From positions 31,633,138 to 31,697,137 of the forward strand of contig NC_134124.1 in assembly GCF_040939455.1 (NCBI RefSeq): 64,000 bases of DNA. Reading direction: 5' to 3'. Under the pieces are notes generated by a model. It searched no databases. It was given only the letters and a program-made list of their open reading frames with translations, and was not told where the DNA came from. The position numbers and the translations under genes are program-made. This document shows, in pieces, positions 58,590-64,000 of this stretch (position 1 is its first letter; every line of letters starts with the position of its first letter). This stretch comes from Microcebus murinus (taxonomy: Eukaryota; Chordata; Mammalia; Primates; Cheirogaleidae).

Positions 58590-58960
58590 TAAACTCACTT
58601 TAACGTCTACGACAGACCTGCTGAAGGCCCACCCTGGCCACCCAGCCTCAATACTCTCCTGACCTCAGCCTTGCCCTCCCTGCCACCACTGCCACTGGGC
58701 ACACGCACAGGTCCTGGCCCTCTGCCTGCTCATCTTCGTGCGTGCTCTTCCTCTTCTGGGAACACCGCCCTGTTTCCCTCTTACTACTCCTTCAAGATCC
58801 CTGACCCTCCCCGATCCAGGATGCCTCTTCCAGGGAGTCCTCCCTGATCATCCTTTGCTCTCCACCAGAGTGGGGCCTTGTCTGAGCTTCCCCAGGACTG
58901 CCCCCACTCTGGCCGTGGTGTGCGCCTGGGCTGTCTCCATACTGGACAGTGAGCTGTGGG
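58590..58960 (+). repeat. L2 LINE 3' region
   Basis: 'cttactactccttcaagatc', 'ccagggagtcctccctgatc' and 'ctggacagtgagctgtgggag' (shortened) match the L2 3' end. Confidence 0.7.
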
Positions 58961-60660
58961 AGGGTAGGGATGGGTCGGAAGCCTCCGGGGTCCCAGACCC
59001 ACTGAGTTGAGTGCAGCATTGCGAGAACCACCCTCCCACCAGCAGGGAGGCTCAGCTGCTATCGTCCTTCCTGTCCTCAGAACACCTTTGGTCCCTGTCC
59101 CAGGCTGGCCCTGGCCAACCACAGTTGACACCGCTGATGTGGACTAGAGCAGAGGCAGGCAGAGAAATGGGGTGGCTGCCTCAGGGAGGGGCTCGCAGGG
59201 AGTAAATCCAGGTTGGGATTTTGCTTAGACGGCTCTCAAGACCCACCCAGAGGAAAGTCCGTGCGGCACCTGGGAGGCTGTGCTAGGGAAGTCGTCGGCA
59301 AGCCCACAGTTGTCTGCACCGGGATGTTCGTTTCAGACTTGCTTATGACACCAAAACGTTGGGAACGAGCCACATGCCCAGTCCCTGGAGATGGGTGGGT
59401 CAGCGTGCTGCACGTGAGCACCAGCCGGCCTCTGCGCTCCCTCCATCCCGCCCGCAGCTCTGAGCACTGTGCCTGCCGCCTGCAAGGAACGCTCTCCCCA
59501 CCCCAACCCCTGGGGTAACCGCCACTCACTCTTCCAACGCCAGCCCTGTCATCGCCTCCCTGACCAGGTCAAATCCCCCAGTAACATGGGATTTCCAGGA
59601 ACACGTCACATTGTCAGTGCTTCTGAGTATAGTGCGATTCTTGGTTTCTCTTTTTGCCTGATTGGACTATAACTGTTATATTCCCCAGTGTAAACCCAGA
59701 ACCTAGCACAGGGCTTGGCACACAGGAAGCACTTAATATTTGTTGAATCAATGTATAATGAGTGAGTCATGGATATAGACCTATACTTACCAACATGGCA
59801 AGATGCTCTGATGTATTTACATGCATGAAAAGCATAGGTTACAAAATCTCTCTAGCTTACTGACATTTCTGTAAGGAAAAGTTGTGTCTGTGTGCATGTA
59901 TATAGGGAAAAACTCTTGGGAGAAAGAACTGCAAATGAAAGTGGCGTTAGCAACCAGAAAAGGGGCTGCAGGTGATGTCTCTTTTCTTCTTGCTTATCTG
60001 TATTTTCTACTTCAATTAACTCAGATTACTCTGAGATTAGAAAAGTGCACAGAAGTCCCTTGGGGGTCTTGTTGAGAAGGCAGGTCTGGGGTGGGCCTAG
60101 AGCCTGCCTTCCTAATGAGCTCCTGGGAGCGGCCAGGCCACTGTGATCTGAGGGCCCCTTGTGCTGTGCATGGAGGAGCAACAGGAGAGTCAGAGGAGGA
60201 GGAGGGGGAGGAGCTGTTCCTTGCCTCCTCCCGCAGTGGCAGGGTTCAATTCTGCCAGGAAGCCAATGGGCCCACCCAGAGACACCAAAATCTGTTACCG
60301 AAAACTGGGCACTTGTCCAAGAACAAGGACAAGTCTTTGGGGATGGGGAAAGAGATTTATTACCTTTGTCAGCAAAGGGAGAAAAAAGCAGACTATTCTC
60401 TCAAAATCCAAATTTTTCCTCCATATAGGCAAAAACAGTGCTTCTAAAGGGAGGGTTCTCAGCTTCATGCACTTCCTGTGGTTACCTATTCTAATGGTCA
60501 CAGGTCTGCAAAGGCAAAGCTGTGAACCCCCCCAAAGCTGTGAACCTGGGGGGCTGGTGCCACTGGGAGTTTTAACAAAAGACTTAACCTGCTTTAGGGA
60601 GCAGGCCACCCTGTAGAGTTCCAAATAGAGTGGGGCAAGTTTTAAAAAGACAAAATCTTT
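58961..60660. other. Intergenic stretch with one L2 end
   Basis: An L2 terminus is at about 59660-59765 ('acctagcacagggcttggc', 'taatatttgttgaatcaat'). The remainder is unassigned, with a purine-rich (gag)n-like stretch at 60185-60212. Confidence 0.5.
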
Positions 60661-60664
60661 TTTT

Positions 60665-61850
60665 TTCTTTCCAGGCCATTCCCTGTTACACAATTGTATC
60701 AATAATTACTTTAAATGTCAATGGTTAAAATATAGGAAAAAGATTGTCAGAGTGCATCAAAAAACAAAGACCTGACTTCAGGTTGTCTACCAGAAACCCA
60801 TTTTAAATACAAAGACACATCAGATGAAAAGTAAATGGATGGAGAATAATACACCAGGCTAACACTAATCAAAAGAAAGCAGGGTCACAGCAGAGTTCAG
60901 AGCAAGAAAAGTCATCAGGGATTTATGACAGAGCACTCCCTAATGCTAAAGCGTGGCTGACATGAGGCGTCAGTGCAGGTTCAGCAAGTGTGACAGTGTG
61001 CCCCTCTGGTGGGGGTGTGTGCAGTGGAGGAGGCTGTGTGTTTGTGGGGTGGGCGGACACGGAACTCTGCACTTTCACACAGCTCAGTTTTGCTGTGAAC
61101 CTGCAATTGCTCTGAAGAAATAAAGTCAGTTTGTTTAAAAAAGTGCACATCCCCACAAAATGATACTTTGTAGCCACCAAAGCAAAGGAATGGAAACATC
61201 AGTGGTAACATTTGCAAGGAATGGAACACTGCACAGCAATGAAATAGACCAAACTACAGTGCATGTAACAACATGGGTGAGCGGCACACAGAAAAGATAC
61301 AAAAAGATACATGTTGTGTTGTTCCACTTACACAGAGGTTAGGAGCAGGCACAGCTAATCCATGAGGGTGGAAATCAGCGCGGTTATTATTTGTGGGTGT
61401 TGGGGGCTGTGGCTAGGAGAAAGCGTGGTAAGATCTTCTAAGGTGCTGAAAATGTTCAGTATTTTGATCTGGATTGTGGTTACACATGGCGCTTTCATAG
61501 GTAAAATCCATCAAGCATTTTCGTGCACTTTGCGGTGCAGCACAGAATCTGTCCCTCAGATTGTCCCTCAGCCTGGTGCCCATCTCTAGTCTACACTGAA
61601 ATCATAGGGTGGACGTCAGTGCTGAGCCTTGGCGCTCATGACTTTCTCTACACATTCAGTGGTAAGAGCTTCCTTTACAAGTGAGATCAATTTTCATGAC
61701 TGCCTGATAACCCATCATGCAGATGCTCAGACATGTAGAATGGTGGTGTTTGTTTTTACTCTTTTGATTCTATGCTTTGCTATTTTTTTAAAAATAAAAT
61801 AAAATGTTTAAACAATCCACATGCTCCTCAAAAAGAGAATGGCTAAAGTA
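60665..61850 (+). repeat. L1 LINE mosaic, non-coding
   Basis: 'ttactttaaatgtcaatgg', 'ctaccagaaacccattttaa' and 'aacactaatcaaaagaaagc' are the order of the L1 ORF2 endonuclease domain. From about 61140 the text is L1 3'-end-like. The join near 60890 shows an internal deletion. All frames are broken. Confidence 0.65.
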
Positions 61851-63525
<1,675 letters not shown>

Positions 63526-63529
63526 CCAA

Positions 63530-63745
63530 GGCTCAGCGCTCCTGCCTCCAGGTAGCCTCTGCGTCCTCTCTCCCCCAGTGCCACCCTGTGGTGCCCAGGG
63601 CTGGCCATCGGGTCCCCACTTTGCTTGGTGCTCATCATACTATAAGAACACTAATCACCTGGGTGCCTGTTTCCCTGCTCAGCCTGTGGACCCATTAAGG
63701 GTAGGGGTGTCTGTCTTCTTCTGTCCCTGTGGCATGACCTCAACC
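63530..63745 (+). repeat. L2 LINE 3' fragment
   Basis: 'tgctcatcatactataagaa', 'gtgcctgtttccctgctcag' and 'gacccattaagggtagggg' follow L2 layout. Confidence 0.55.
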
Positions 63746-63819
63746 ATATGGGAAAGGGAAAATCATACAAGAAAAATATTCTGCAAACAAAATAAGACAA
63801 AACAAATGTGTTGCCGTGT

Positions 63820-63930
63820 CCTTCTGTGGTGGAAGGGACAAGCTAGCTCTCTGGGGTCTCTAGTAAAAGGGCACTAATCGCAGTTATGAAGGTTCTGCCC
63901 TCATGACCTCACATGGTTGCATGGATGTTA
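63820..63930 (-). mobile_element. MaLR-type LTR fragment, reverse
   Basis: 'gtggtggaagggacaagc', 'agctctctggggtctctag' and 'gttctgccctcatgacctc' are MaLR LTR blocks in reverse. Confidence 0.6.
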
Positions 63931-64000
63931 GCAGCCGATGTCCCCGTGGGGGGCTCTGCTCCTTCTACATCAATTCCTGCCTTCAGCCAGAAAACCACAG

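Noticed and set aside
60091..60616. Plus-strand frames with an acidic stretch (ESEEEEGEE)
   Set aside because: The acidic run is only a purine repeat. There is no family resemblance and overlapping frames are equally open.

Overview
The window is nuclear DNA from a strepsirrhine primate, most likely a lemur. Nearly all of its roughly 45 Alu copies carry a linker between the two arms that is typical of lemur Alus (an 'aaattaattggccaacta' block followed by a TA run), and many start with the 'cctagcactctgggagg' variant. A non-autonomous piggyBac-like element with TTAA ends at about 50.45-51.2 kb fits a lemuriform genome, because recent piggyBac activity is known in mouse lemurs. Coding sequence is sparse and spliced, and most open frames are Alu-derived.

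Positions 4.6-33.3 kb hold one complete gene on the minus strand, PANK3 (pantothenate kinase 3). It has a CpG-island promoter with two ZNF143-type motifs (about 32.4-33.3 kb), seven coding exons that join to an intact 370-residue protein, and a 3' UTR of about 6.5 kb ending near 4.63 kb. Intron 5 contains the mir-103 hairpin (miR-103-1 locus) in the same orientation, so the enzyme and its guest microRNA are transcribed together. Introns 1, 2 and 3 are dense in Alus of both orientations. The 3' UTR is nearly free of Alus but contains two old DNA-transposon remnants with recognisable ends.

Positions 0-4.6 kb lie downstream of PANK3. They contain an old L1 interrupted by an Alu and a solo LTR, and a MER2-type element interrupted by a hAT element. 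Positions 33.3-64 kb lie upstream of PANK3 and are intergenic, probably the PANK3-SLIT3 interval by human synteny. They hold Alu, MIR, L2, MaLR, DNA-transposon and ERV remnants, including two related solo LTRs in inverted orientation (about 53.8-54.3 and 55.3-55.9 kb) and an LTR inserted into an Alu (about 47.5-47.9 kb).

The least expected item is at 62.34-62.65 kb on the minus strand: two adjacent exons with intact frame and splice sites whose translation resembles the luminal part of the nuclear pore glycoprotein NUP210. NUP210 lies on another chromosome in human, so this looks like a duplicated, unprocessed gene fragment. The NUP210 match is from memory, with no alignment run. No tRNA, rRNA or CRISPR array was seen.
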